This document shows positions 8,531-17,617 of a stretch of 37,050 nucleotides of DNA, in pieces. The DNA comes from Calditrichota bacterium. Lineage in GTDB: Bacteria; Calditrichota; Calditrichia; Calditrichales; J004. Positions within the stretch are counted from its first letter, which is position 1. The number at the start of each line of letters is the position of its first letter. Both the position numbers and the translations under genes were made by a program. The stretch covers positions 1 through 37,050 of the forward strand of contig RFFS01000139.1 in NCBI GenBank assembly GCA_003696775.1. Reading direction: 5' to 3'. The notes under the pieces were generated by a model. The model saw only the letters and a program-made list of their open reading frames with translations, made no database searches and was not told where the DNA came from.

Positions 8531-10186
8531 TTACAACAATTTTCCGGGTAAGGCTTTGGTAAGCGTACCCTTTTCCAGCACAGTTTCGCCATTTACAAAC
8601 AGATATTCAAAACCCTGCGCATAATGATGCGGATCGGAAAATGTTGCCGTATCCTTCACCTTATCAAAATCGAAAATGACCAGATCGGCCATCATGCCCG
8701 GCGCGATGCGTCCCCGGTCTTTCAGCATCAGTTGATCGGCGGGCATGGAGGTCATTTTTTTAACGGCTGTGGGCAGGTCAAACAGGCGGCGTTCCCGGCA
8801 ATAATAGGCCAGAACGCGGGCAAAGGTACCGTAGGAACGGGGATGGGGCCGGTCCTTGGCGGCCGGACCGTAGGGCGCCTGGGTCACCCCGTCGGAACCG
8901 ATCATGGTCAGCGGATGGGCCAGCACCATCTCCACATTTTCGGGACGCATGCCGTGGCCCACAAAACCGGTGGCAAAATCATCCTGTTCCAAAAAGGCCA
9001 GCAGGGCTTCGGCCGGTGTTTGTTGCCATTGCGCCGCAATGGTTTCCATGCTCAGGCCGATGTATTTTTCCAGCTTCTTGTCAGACACACTACTGATAAC
9101 AATTAAATCGTAACCGCCCAGGTCGCCGGTTACTTTGGCGTCTGTTTCTTTAAGAATTTTAGCCCGCAGATCGCTTTGTTGCAGGCGTTGGGCCGTTTTG
9201 CCGCCTTCGCGGGCCCAGGCGGGTAAAAAGGCCACAAGGGAAGTGGAATAGGCTGTATAGGGATAGGCGTCGATCATCACATCCACCCCCCGGGCGCGCG
9301 CTTTTTCAATCATATTCAGAGCATCGGCCTGTTTGGACCAATTGGCTTTCCCGTTGGCTTTAAGATGAGAAATTTGTACCCGGACGCCGCTTTCCCGGCC
9401 GATGGTCAGCGCCTCGCTGATGGCCTCCAGCAGCATTTGTTCTTCATCGCGCATGTGCGTGGCGTATAAGCGGTCATACCGCGCGGCCACGCGGGCCAAT
9501 GCGATCAGTTCGGAAGTGGGCGTAAAGGTACCGGGTGTGTATTCCAGTCCGCTGGAAAAGCCGGCGGCGCCATGTTCCAGGGCAAGGGCCAGAGCGTTTT
9601 GTTCTTCTTCCAGTTCAGAGGGGCTTAAGGGGCGGTCGTCCAGTCCGGCAATGCTTTTGCGCAAAGTGCCCTGGCCCACCAGCAGTGTTTGGTTCAACGC
9701 CATGCCGTTTTTATCCAGCGCGGCACGATAGGAAGCCACATCACTCCATTCCCTTTGGATGCCGTCTTTCTTAAAAGATCGCCGTCGCTGTTCGGCATCA
9801 CGGCCGCGCACGGGCGCCGCGGAATAGCCGCAATTACCCGTTACTTCCGTGGTAACCCCCTGATAGACCTTGCTCTCCGCGTGCGGATAAAGGAAAATAT
9901 CATCATCCGAATGGGAATGCATGTCTATAAATCCCGGGGCCAGGTGCAGGCCGTCGGCATCAATGGTTTGCCGGGCCTGGCGGGTGGAAAATTTTCCAAT
10001 ATCGACAATACGCGCGCCGCGTATCAATACATCGGCCCGGTAGGAGGGATTGCCCAGGCCATCTAAAATGTTTACGTTACGGATCAGAAAGTCCGCCCGA
10101 CGGCTTTGGCTGTACAGGGTGGAAGGCAGGGTGGCGGCGGCAGCTATCCCCAGCAAACTGTTTTTGATGAAACGACGGCGTTGCAT
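8531..10186 (-). CDS. N-acyl-D-amino-acid deacylase (D-aminoacylase), Tat-exported amidohydrolase
   Basis: This is a 551-residue metal-dependent amidohydrolase. The N-terminus RRRFIKNSLLG with a following hydrophobic stretch is a twin-arginine signal. Family motifs follow in order: FIDMHSHSDDD (metal ligands H90, H92), GNCGYSAAP (C119, characteristic of D-aminoacylases), THMRDEE, ISHLKANGK, DAYPYTA and MIGSDGV. It hydrolyses N-acyl-D-amino acids or D-amino-acid-containing peptides, here in the periplasm, possibly from peptidoglycan. An ATG four codons earlier (10198) lacks a ribosome site, whereas the one at 10186 has AGGAAA 5-10 nt upstream. The gene is divergent from the TonB receptor across a ~215-nt gap that must hold both promoters; I could not pick clear boxes there. 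Confidence 0.9.
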   Translation of the reverse strand: MQRRRFIKNSLLGIAAAATLPSTLYSQSRRADFLIRNVNILDGLGNPSYRADVLIRGARIVDIGKFSTRQARQTIDADGLHLAPGFIDMHSHSDDDIFLYPHAESKVYQGVTTEVTGNCGYSAAPVRGRDAEQRRRSFKKDGIQREWSDVASYRAALDKNGMALNQTLLVGQGTLRKSIAGLDDRPLSPSELEEEQNALALALEHGAAGFSSGLEYTPGTFTPTSELIALARVAARYDRLYATHMRDEEQMLLEAISEALTIGRESGVRVQISHLKANGKANWSKQADALNMIEKARARGVDVMIDAYPYTAYSTSLVAFLPAWAREGGKTAQRLQQSDLRAKILKETDAKVTGDLGGYDLIVISSVSDKKLEKYIGLSMETIAAQWQQTPAEALLAFLEQDDFATGFVGHGMRPENVEMVLAHPLTMIGSDGVTQAPYGPAAKDRPHPRSYGTFARVLAYYCRERRLFDLPTAVKKMTSMPADQLMLKDRGRIAPGMMADLVIFDFDKVKDTATFSDPHHYAQGFEYLFVNGETVLEKGTLTKALPGKLL

Positions 10187-10402
10187 AATTTTCCTCATGC
10201 TTAAATAGATGGTTGATGTGCTAAAATATAAAATTGTTCACCAACATACCATACGTTTGATGGTTTCTGACATGTAACACATAAAAAATAAGTGACATTT
10301 TATTAAATTAGCGCATACAGTTTATGACTGTTTCCCTGCAACATTTTATTAACGCTTTCGTTATTTTGGTTATCTTCAAAAAAAAATAAAACAGGATGGT
10401 TC

Positions 10403-12697
10403 ATGCGTCTTTTTCAGTTGTGTTTAGTGCTTTGCGTGGCGACGCTTCCGGCCCAGACCATAAGCGGGTTCGTTATCGATAAAAGTAACAGCGAGGCGTT
10501 GATCGGCGCCAATGTATATCTGGATTCGCTGAATATCGGGTCCAGCACCAATGTCAGCGGTTATTATGTGATCACCGACGTGCCGCCCGGCACATATACG
10601 CTGATCGCTTCCTATCTCGGTTATCAAACCTACCGCGCCACCCTTACCATGAAACAAAAGCCTGTCCGCCTGAATATCGTTCTGGAACCACGGCTTTTGG
10701 AGACCGAAGCCATCGTGGTCAGCGGCGATTCCATTCCTTTGATCGAAAAGATGTATGAAAAAGAAATTTCCCAGGTAAAACTGACGGCGCGGCAGATCAA
10801 CACCATTCCGCAAATCGCCGAAGCCGATCTGCTCCGTTCGTTGCAATCCCTGCCGGGTATTGTTCCCTTATCCGATTTTTCCTCCGCCTTGTACATCCGG
10901 GGCGGCACACCGGATCAAAACCTGTTTTTGCTGGATGGCACCGATGTGTATAACCCGGAACACGCCTTCGGTCTTTTTTCCACGTTTAATACCGATGCCA
11001 TTAAGCAGGTTAATTTATCCAAGGGCGGCTTTGGCGCGGAATACGGCGGAAGGCTTTCTTCCATCGTGGATGTAACCAACCTGGACGGCAATCGTAAACA
11101 ACTTGAAGGTAAAGTGGGCGTCAGTCTGCTTTCCGCGCGCGCCACGCTGCAAATGCCCATCGGACAAAAAGGCTCGGTTTCGGCCAGTCTGCGTCGCACC
11201 TATTTCGATCAGACCGTCGCCCCCTTTTTAGAGGATATCCCGGATTATTACTTTTATGACGGCAATCTGAAGGCGTTTCTCGAACTTTCTCCCAACGATA
11301 AGCTGACCCTGAGCGCCTATGGCGGTCGCGATGTGCTGACATGGGAATTTCCCTCCGGCGGGGAGAAAATCAGCTTTGGTTATAACTGGGGCAACACAAC
11401 GGGCAGCGCCAAATGGACACATGTGTTTACGCCCGAATGGTACGGCGATTTTTGGATAACATACAGCCGTTTCAGTTCGTACCTCAATTTTGATATTTTC
11501 GATGCTTATGAAGACAATCTGCTGACCGACCTGACCTTCAAGGCCGATATGCAATACCGTTTCAGCAACGATCTCGGTTTCCGCTTTGGTCTGGAACAGA
11601 AAAATTTTGATGTAAATTACACCAATGTGGCGCCGGGCCGGGAAGTGCGCACATCCACCCGCCCCACATTTGTTTCCGCATTTGGCGTGGCGAACTGGAA
11701 AATCATGCCCAGACTGGAAATGGATGCGGGCCTGCGTTTCAATTATCTGAACGGCGATACCACCCTGGCCAATCTGGCGCCGCGGCTGACGTTTAAATAC
11801 CGCCTGGCGGAACGCACCGTGCTTAAACTGGCCGCGGGGCAATATTACCAGTATCTGCACCGCATTCCGCGTTTCCTGATCGCCGATATCTGGACGGCTT
11901 CGGGTAAAAAACTTCAGGAATCCTCATCACAGCATTACATCATGGGTCTGCAAAAAACCTTTTCGACCGATATTCAATTGGAAAGTGAAATCTATTATAA
12001 GACCTACAATGATATATACTCGTTCGATTATAACTTTTTAACCCGATTGGACGCGGCCTATTACAACGATAAGGATGAGCCGGTGTTTACCTCGCCGGCC
12101 AGCCTGCTGAACCGCGGCGACGGCTGGAGCGCCGGTTTTGAAATGACTCTGCGCAAGGAAACCGGTCCGCTGACCGGCTGGCTGGGGTACGCCTTTGCCC
12201 ACACGGAATACACCCTGGAGCGCATCAATGCCAACCGTCCCTTTCCGCCGCGTCATGATCGTACCCATACGGTGAATCTGGTGGCAAAGATGAAACTGGA
12301 CCGTTTGTGGAATGGCGACTCGTACGATGCCCGGGCCGACAGCAGCCGCTGGGTACTGGGATTAAACGGCGTGTATAGCAGCGGCCAGGCCTATACGGAA
12401 CCCGGTTCCGCTTACCTTATGGGTGTAACGCCGGACGCGCCTTACCGTGATGTTTATTTCGCGCCCACGCGCATCAATCAGGTTCGGTTGCCTTATTACG
12501 CCCGGCTGGATGTCAGTCTGACCTGGCAATTGATTTATAAATCCTGGAAAATGGAGCCCTATTTGCAGGTGTTCAATGTGGGTAACCGCGGCAATGTCTG
12601 GTTTGCCACCTATGATTTTGTGGATGGTAAGCCGGTTATCGATGAACAGTACATGTTTCCCATCTTGCCCACGCTTGGTGTTAATATTGAATTTTAA
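10403..12697 (+). CDS. TonB-dependent outer-membrane receptor with CarboxypepD_reg-like N-terminal domain
   Basis: This is a 764-residue protein. A signal peptide ending at LPAQ is followed by a carboxypeptidase-regulatory-like beta-sandwich (~18-95; SGFVIDKSNSEALIGANVYL, GYYVITDVPPGTYTL), then a plug domain (~120-230; LYIRGGTPDQNLFLLDG, GGFGAEYGGRLSSIV) and a beta-barrel ending near VNIEF. This architecture is typical of Bacteroidota-type receptors that import siderophores, oligosaccharides or peptides. The protein is shorter than SusC (~1000 aa). The next gene, 10 nt downstream, is a DUF4249 lipoprotein, a known companion of such receptors. Energy could come from the TonB-ExbBD set at 17.6-19.6 kb. 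The substrate is unknown. Confidence 0.92.
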   Translation: MRLFQLCLVLCVATLPAQTISGFVIDKSNSEALIGANVYLDSLNIGSSTNVSGYYVITDVPPGTYTLIASYLGYQTYRATLTMKQKPVRLNIVLEPRLLETEAIVVSGDSIPLIEKMYEKEISQVKLTARQINTIPQIAEADLLRSLQSLPGIVPLSDFSSALYIRGGTPDQNLFLLDGTDVYNPEHAFGLFSTFNTDAIKQVNLSKGGFGAEYGGRLSSIVDVTNLDGNRKQLEGKVGVSLLSARATLQMPIGQKGSVSASLRRTYFDQTVAPFLEDIPDYYFYDGNLKAFLELSPNDKLTLSAYGGRDVLTWEFPSGGEKISFGYNWGNTTGSAKWTHVFTPEWYGDFWITYSRFSSYLNFDIFDAYEDNLLTDLTFKADMQYRFSNDLGFRFGLEQKNFDVNYTNVAPGREVRTSTRPTFVSAFGVANWKIMPRLEMDAGLRFNYLNGDTTLANLAPRLTFKYRLAERTVLKLAAGQYYQYLHRIPRFLIADIWTASGKKLQESSSQHYIMGLQKTFSTDIQLESEIYYKTYNDIYSFDYNFLTRLDAAYYNDKDEPVFTSPASLLNRGDGWSAGFEMTLRKETGPLTGWLGYAFAHTEYTLERINANRPFPPRHDRTHTVNLVAKMKLDRLWNGDSYDARADSSRWVLGLNGVYSSGQAYTEPGSAYLMGVTPDAPYRDVYFAPTRINQVRLPYYARLDVSLTWQLIYKSWKMEPYLQVFNVGNRGNVWFATYDFVDGKPVIDEQYMFPILPTLGVNIEF

Positions 12698-12707
12698 GGA
12701 AAGCATC

Positions 12708-13682
12708 ATGAAACGTAATCTCATTTTTATAAGCAAGAAAAAATTCCATCGATTGTTTCGACCGGTTTTGTTGAGTGCCGGGGTTGTTTGCGCCTGGATG
12801 TGCACCGCCTGTGGCGACGGTGTTGTACAGGTGGAAAATGTAAGTTATGAACCCCGTGTGGTTATCGAGGCTTATCTGATCCCGGGTAAACCGGTGCGCG
12901 GTATCCGTCTCTATCGCAATTTTCGTCTGGATGCCGATCTCAGCAAAGTAGGCCTGTTCGTTGATCCGCAAAAAACGACCGTCAGCATCACCGATGACGG
13001 TAGCGGGCAGGTATATCCGCTCAGCTTCCATACTCCGGATAATCTGCTGGAGCTGGATGGTTATTACTATGAATATCCCGGTACGGAGCTGACCATCCGG
13101 TCCGGTGCCAGCTATACCTTAAACGTGCAAACGGAAATTGACGGGGTGCCCATCCAAGCCCGCTCCACAACCACCGTTCCGCAAACGGGATTCCATATTC
13201 AAAGCATCAATTATGACACCCTGCGTTACCGGCAGACGGAAATCGGTAAAAGCGTCCATTTTGTTCTCGATATCCAACGTTCGCCCGGCACCACCTATTA
13301 TCTCGCTGCCATACACGCTCAAAATCCCACTTACGAAACCCTTGTTCAGGAATCGCCGTTTGGTAATAAGCGCACCCGGGAAGAGTATGAACAGGACAAA
13401 GACCGGCTGGCCAATACCACCATTTGGATACAAAACACACCGCAAACCGCCGGGGTCAGTCTGATGAATCTGTTTTGGTTTAATTTCCATTTTTATGATA
13501 CCTACCGGGTGGTGGTGTATGCCGCCGATGACAATTACCGTACATTTTTGCAAACCTATTCCCGTGTGCAGGAAATCGACGGTAATTTCCATGAGGCGCA
13601 ATTCAATATTGAAGGGCAGGGCATCGGTGTGTTCGGTTCGGTGATACCCGATACGGTTTATGTAACCGTTATCCCGGAATAA
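12708..13682 (+). CDS. DUF4249-type lipoprotein, partner of the TonB receptor
   Basis: This 324-residue protein has a basic, hydrophobic leader and a cysteine-rich cleavage region (CTAC) that suggests lipidation. After the leader, PRVVIEAYLIPGKPVRGIRLYRNF and a TVSITDDGSGQVYPL strand pattern match DUF4249, whose members sit beside TonB-dependent receptors in Bacteroidota and are thought to be surface or periplasmic accessory proteins. The frame is open further 5' inside the receptor gene, but the ATG at 12708 has AAGGAAAG about 6 nt upstream and begins the leader. It forms an operon with the receptor. Biochemical function is unknown. Confidence 0.78.
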   Translation: MKRNLIFISKKKFHRLFRPVLLSAGVVCAWMCTACGDGVVQVENVSYEPRVVIEAYLIPGKPVRGIRLYRNFRLDADLSKVGLFVDPQKTTVSITDDGSGQVYPLSFHTPDNLLELDGYYYEYPGTELTIRSGASYTLNVQTEIDGVPIQARSTTTVPQTGFHIQSINYDTLRYRQTEIGKSVHFVLDIQRSPGTTYYLAAIHAQNPTYETLVQESPFGNKRTREEYEQDKDRLANTTIWIQNTPQTAGVSLMNLFWFNFHFYDTYRVVVYAADDNYRTFLQTYSRVQEIDGNFHEAQFNIEGQGIGVFGSVIPDTVYVTVIPE

Positions 13683-13867
13683 AAGGAGGCGGATAGAAAA
13701 CCATTGAGCCGTTTCCAGGCGTGGGGGAGCCATTCTGTAACACGGGTTCTGTCCGCTCGGTCGTGTCAATTATGCCGGGATGGATGAGATTTGTTTTCAA
13801 TACATCGTTAAATTGAATATTTTTCTGAAGTCCATCCCCGAGACCCGAAACCCGAAAAGGCGCGATC

Positions 13868-15010
13868 ATGCAGATAAAATCCAAACAACCGGATTTACCG
13901 GTATCCATCTTTTCCGTGATGTCCGCTTTGGCGCATCAACACAAGGCGATAAACCTCTCTCAGGGTTTTCCTGATTTTGACCCTGATCCGCAACTGATCA
14001 CATTGTTGGAAAAGCATGTGCGCGCCGGACATAATCAATACGCGCCCATGCCCGGTGTTGCCGAACTGAACCGGGCCCTTGCCGAAAAATACAGAACCCT
14101 GTATAACGCCTCTTACGATCCGAAAACCGAAATCACCATTACCGCCGGCGCCACCCAGGCCCTGTATGCCGCTTTCACGGCCACCATTTTCCCGGGGGAT
14201 GAAGTGATTGTTTTTGAACCCTGGTACGATGCCTATCTGCCCATGATCCGTTACAACGGCGGAATTCCGGTGACCATACCGCTCACGCTACCCGATTTCC
14301 GAATACCCTGGGATGAAGTGCGTCGGTGTATCTCACCCCAAACACGGGCGATCGTGATCAACAGCCCGCATAACCCCGGTGGCGCCGTCCTTAGTCAGGA
14401 AGATATCGATGCCTTGCACACTCTGTCCGCGGCCCATGATTTTTGGATCATCAGCGACGAAGTCTATGAGCACATCATTTTCGATGACATACCACATCGT
14501 TCCATGGCGCGCTATCCGGAGCTGGCCCGGCGGTCCATCGTCATCGGTTCCTTTGGTAAAACATTCCATGCCACCGGCTGGAAAGTGGGGTATGCGCTGG
14601 CGCCGGAGGCCTTAACACGCGAATTACGTAAAATTCATCAGTTCGTCACCTTTTCGGTTCATACGCCCACCCAGCATGCCTATGCCGAATATATGAGCGA
14701 TCCCGGTCGCTACACCGGACTGGGCACGTTTTATCAAAAACGGCGTGATCTGTTCCTCGATGGGTTGCGTAACAGCCGCTTTAAAGCCATCCGCCCGTCC
14801 GGATCCTATTTTGTATTAGCCGATTACAGCGCCATCAGCGACGCGCCGGATGTTGAGTTTGCCGCAACCATGACACGGGAATACGGCGTGGCGGTAATTC
14901 CCACCAGTGTCTTTTATGAGGATGGTGTCTCGCGCGGATTGATCCGCTTTTGTTTCGCCAAAAAGGAAGAAACCCTTAACCGGGCTCTGGAGGCTTTATG
15001 TCGGATTTAA
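13868..15010 (+). CDS. Methionine-type PLP aminotransferase (class I/II, YbdL/KAT-like)
   Basis: This is a 380-residue fold-type I aminotransferase. The motifs are LSQGFPDF near the N-terminus, ITAGATQALYAA for PLP phosphate contacts, NSPHNPGG (N169), ISDEVYEH (D197, Y200), and the Schiff-base lysine K231 in SFGKTFHATGWKVGY. This GKTFHATGWK form is typical of E. coli YbdL and kynurenine/glutamine transaminase K, which prefer methionine and other hydrophobic amino acids. The next gene, overlapping by 13 nt, encodes omega-amidase, which strongly supports a glutamine/methionine transamination role: glutamine donates its amino group to the methionine keto acid (KMTB). A 185-nt gap upstream probably holds the operon promoter. 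Confidence 0.92.
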   Translation: MQIKSKQPDLPVSIFSVMSALAHQHKAINLSQGFPDFDPDPQLITLLEKHVRAGHNQYAPMPGVAELNRALAEKYRTLYNASYDPKTEITITAGATQALYAAFTATIFPGDEVIVFEPWYDAYLPMIRYNGGIPVTIPLTLPDFRIPWDEVRRCISPQTRAIVINSPHNPGGAVLSQEDIDALHTLSAAHDFWIISDEVYEHIIFDDIPHRSMARYPELARRSIVIGSFGKTFHATGWKVGYALAPEALTRELRKIHQFVTFSVHTPTQHAYAEYMSDPGRYTGLGTFYQKRRDLFLDGLRNSRFKAIRPSGSYFVLADYSAISDAPDVEFAATMTREYGVAVIPTSVFYEDGVSRGLIRFCFAKKEETLNRALEALCRI

Positions 15011-15789
15011 ACATCACATTAATACAGGCCGATATGGTCTGGGAAGATAAAACGGCCAATTTACGCGCTTTTGATGAAAAACTGGATCAGGTGCCCCCAT
15101 CGGCCGATATAATTATACTGCCGGAGATGTTTACCACGGGTTTTACCATGAACGCCGCCCCGTTGGCCGAGAAGCCCGGCGCGGAAACGCTGGAGTGGAT
15201 GCGGGAAAAAGCCGCTGCCGGAAAGGTTCATCTTGTCGGCAGCTTTATCGTTCAAACGGAACAAGGCTATGTAAACCGTCTGCATTGGGTGAAACCGAAC
15301 AAATCTTTTGAAATTTATGACAAACGTCATTTATTTCGTATGGCCGGAGAGCATAACATATATGTTCCGGGTACAAAAAAACGGATCGTAACGGTTAAGG
15401 GCTGGAAAATCGCACCGTTTATTTGTTATGACCTGCGCTTTCCGGTATGGAGCCGGGTGCGGAACCTGGAAGCGGACCTGTTGATTTACATCGCTAATTG
15501 GCCGGAGCGGCGTGTTTCGCACTGGAATCTGTTGTTACAGGCCCGCGCCGTGGAAAATCAAACCTATGTGGCCGGTGTTAACCGCGTGGGTCGGGACGGG
15601 CTGGATATCAATTATACGGGCATGTCCGCGGTGTATGATCCATTGGGACGCGCTGTCGCCGGGCCGCATGACAATTCGGAAGGCGTGATAAACGCCACGC
15701 TTAACCGGGCGGAAATGGAACGCTACCGGACAAAATTCCCCGCATGGAAAGATGCGGATTCGTTTAGCATTGAGGAAAGATATGAATAA
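14998..15789 (+). CDS. Omega-amidase (YafV/Nit2-like nitrilase-superfamily hydrolase)
   Basis: This is a 263-residue carbon-nitrogen hydrolase with the full nitrilase triad: E43 in LPEMFTTGF, K109 in YDKRHLF and C143 in ICYDLRFP. The LPEMFTTGF and ICYDLRFPVW forms are those of YafV and mammalian Nit2, which hydrolyse 2-oxoglutaramate (the keto acid of glutamine) to 2-oxoglutarate. This pulls the reversible glutamine transamination forward. The start overlaps the aminotransferase gene by 13 nt, so the two steps are made together, as in the known methionine-salvage pairing. The stop overlaps the following MoaC/MoaB-like gene by 8 nt. The protein is cytosolic with no signal peptide. Confidence 0.92.
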   Translation: MSDLNITLIQADMVWEDKTANLRAFDEKLDQVPPSADIIILPEMFTTGFTMNAAPLAEKPGAETLEWMREKAAAGKVHLVGSFIVQTEQGYVNRLHWVKPNKSFEIYDKRHLFRMAGEHNIYVPGTKKRIVTVKGWKIAPFICYDLRFPVWSRVRNLEADLLIYIANWPERRVSHWNLLLQARAVENQTYVAGVNRVGRDGLDINYTGMSAVYDPLGRAVAGPHDNSEGVINATLNRAEMERYRTKFPAWKDADSFSIEERYE

Positions 15790-16705
15790 TCCCTTAAAAC
15801 CGGAATGGGCCAATGGGCGCCTGCACATGGAAGATGTTTCCGCCAAACCGTCTTCCCTGCATCAGGCCAGAGCGGTCGCGCGGGTTTTTATACCGGAGGA
15901 AGCGCGTTATGCCGTTTTCCGGGAAGGGCAGTTAAAAGATGATGTGCGCGTCACCGCCAAAATCGCCGCCATACAGGCCGCCAAAAACACTCACGATCTG
16001 ATCCCGTTGCATCCCAAAGGCGAACTCAACTACGTGGAAATCGATTTCAATGTGCTGGATGGCCGCGTTCTCATCGAAGCCGCCGTGAAGGCCGTAACCC
16101 GTCAAAGTCTGGCCATGGAAGCGTTGACCGCCGTGAATGTGGCGGCGTTGACCATCGTCGATTTTTGCCGCGAATTCAAAGGCGTCGCCATACAGGAGAG
16201 CCGGATCCTTTTTCCGGAAAACAGGGATACCGACATTAAAATCACCACCCATGTCATGGTGGGTGTTTTGGTCATTTCCGAGCGCATTCTCGCCGGACTG
16301 GGGGATGATAACGCCGGACGCCTGCTGCAGGAAGGTTTCCGTTCCCACGGTTTCACCGTCAATCATTACAGCGTCATCGCCAACGACCCCGATAAACTGG
16401 CGGAAAAAGTGCAGGCCTGGCTGGAACAGGATGTGGAACTGATTATTACACTGGGCGGTAACGGAGTGGGGCGCAAGGATATCACCATCAATACCCTGGA
16501 ACCGTTTTTCGACTTCCGCCTGGAAGGCGTTGAACAATCCCTGCTTAACCGGGCGCAAATCGTTTATGACGGATTTGTTACCCAACGTATCGCCGTTGGC
16601 AAAATCGGGAAATCCTTTATCGTTTCACTGCCGCTTGATGAACCGCTGGCGCGGGAAGCCCTGGCCTTGCTGGCGCCGAATATTAACGCCTTGTTCGAAA
16701 TTTGA
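15782..16705 (+). CDS. MoaC-MoaB fusion protein, divergent at catalytic positions
   Basis: This is a 307-residue two-domain protein. Residues ~12-148 resemble MoaC (HMEDVSAK, LIPLHP, MEALTAVNVAALTIVDFC) and ~156-307 resemble MoaB/MogA (VLVISERILAG, TLGGNGVGRKDIT). MoaC makes cyclic pyranopterin monophosphate; MoaB/MogA adenylates molybdopterin. Compared from memory with E. coli MoaC, K52, H77, E113 and D127 are kept, but E112 is replaced by A111, K131 by R130, the Cys before the histidine is gone, and the GGKSG loop is absent. In the MoaB part GGTG reads GGNG and TPE reads TIN. The ATG at 15782 follows GAGGAAAG. It is co-transcribed with the aminotransferase pair. It may be a degenerate or repurposed paralogue. 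Confidence 0.8.
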   Translation: MNNPLKPEWANGRLHMEDVSAKPSSLHQARAVARVFIPEEARYAVFREGQLKDDVRVTAKIAAIQAAKNTHDLIPLHPKGELNYVEIDFNVLDGRVLIEAAVKAVTRQSLAMEALTAVNVAALTIVDFCREFKGVAIQESRILFPENRDTDIKITTHVMVGVLVISERILAGLGDDNAGRLLQEGFRSHGFTVNHYSVIANDPDKLAEKVQAWLEQDVELIITLGGNGVGRKDITINTLEPFFDFRLEGVEQSLLNRAQIVYDGFVTQRIAVGKIGKSFIVSLPLDEPLAREALALLAPNINALFEI

Positions 16706-17496
16706 AAGCGCTCTTTCTTCTTCAAATCCTTTTCATCGCCGTTCTTCCGGCGCAAACCATCATCGAACGATTTCCGCCACCCGAAGGATTTAAGCGTTTA
16801 ACGCTCGCCGACACGACTTTCGGCGCCTGGCTGCGTCAACGTCCTTTGTTGCCGCCGGGCAGCCCCTTGTGTGATTTTAACAACCGCATCCGTAAATCCG
16901 CCGAAGACAGTACCCTGGCCGCGATTGTGGATATGGATATCCGCGGGCGGCGCCTGGAACAATGCATGGATATCCTGATGCGTCTGTACAGCCAATGGCT
17001 TGTGGAAAATAACAAGACGGAACAACTGCGCTGGCCCATGCCGGGCGGCGTTTTTCTAAGCTGGTCCGATTGGCGACAGGGCCGCCGGCCTGTCTTTAAA
17101 AGGGATCATTATGAATTGTCCGAAACGGGACCGGCACCGGATAATGATGATTTAGACGCCTACCTTAACACCCTGTACGCCCTCAGCGGCACCCAGACTT
17201 TTTATTTCGCCTATCGTCCCGTTGACAGACAAAATGTCCGGCCCGGTGATTTTATTGTAAAAAAGAGCACGCGACACGGTCATACCGTGCTGATCATGGA
17301 TGTGGTTGTGAACAAGGCGGGGACCAGGCGTGTGATGGTGGCCCAGGGCGATACGCCCGCCGTGCCCCTGCATGTTTTAAGGGGCGCTAACGGTTCGGTC
17401 TGGTTTCCCGTGGATGAACGTCCCCGGCCGGCGTTGCCGATCCGCAAAAAGATGTATTGGAGCGGCCTGCGAAGATTTAGCCGTCCTGGGCGGTAA
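16702..17496 (+). CDS. DUF4846-family exported protein
   Basis: This is a 264-residue protein with a signal peptide (KALFLLQILFIAVLPAQ) followed by a globular domain. The segments PPGSPLCDFNN, AAIVDMDI, RRLEQCMDILMRLY and GDFIVKKSTRHGHTVLIMDV match DUF4846, a Bacteroidota-associated family of unknown function. The start is a TTG at 16702 overlapping the preceding TGA (TTGA, 4-nt overlap); no ATG upstream or nearby would keep the signal peptide. It is probably translated by reinitiation from the MoaC/MoaB-like gene. Its periplasmic location makes a direct pathway link to its cytosolic operon partners unlikely. Confidence 0.78.
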   Translation: MKALFLLQILFIAVLPAQTIIERFPPPEGFKRLTLADTTFGAWLRQRPLLPPGSPLCDFNNRIRKSAEDSTLAAIVDMDIRGRRLEQCMDILMRLYSQWLVENNKTEQLRWPMPGGVFLSWSDWRQGRRPVFKRDHYELSETGPAPDNDDLDAYLNTLYALSGTQTFYFAYRPVDRQNVRPGDFIVKKSTRHGHTVLIMDVVVNKAGTRRVMVAQGDTPAVPLHVLRGANGSVWFPVDERPRPALPIRKKMYWSGLRRFSRPGR

Positions 17497-17617
17497 ACCC
17501 GCGACCCACGGCTTTGCCTTGTTTTGTGATTTTCCGGAAACTTTTTTGTCCGATTGCTTATAACAGGTCAGCCCGTTAATTTTACAGCCATCATCCAACG
17601 CCTTAACACGGAACTTC

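Noticed and set aside
8624-9106. 160-aa plus-strand frame opposite the D-aminoacylase
   Set aside because: It lies within a clearly functional amidohydrolase gene and shows no family motif.
10199-10402. Divergent promoters between the D-aminoacylase and the TonB receptor
   Set aside because: A promoter must exist here, but the boxes I tried (for example TTGATG at 10257) have no good partner, so none was listed.
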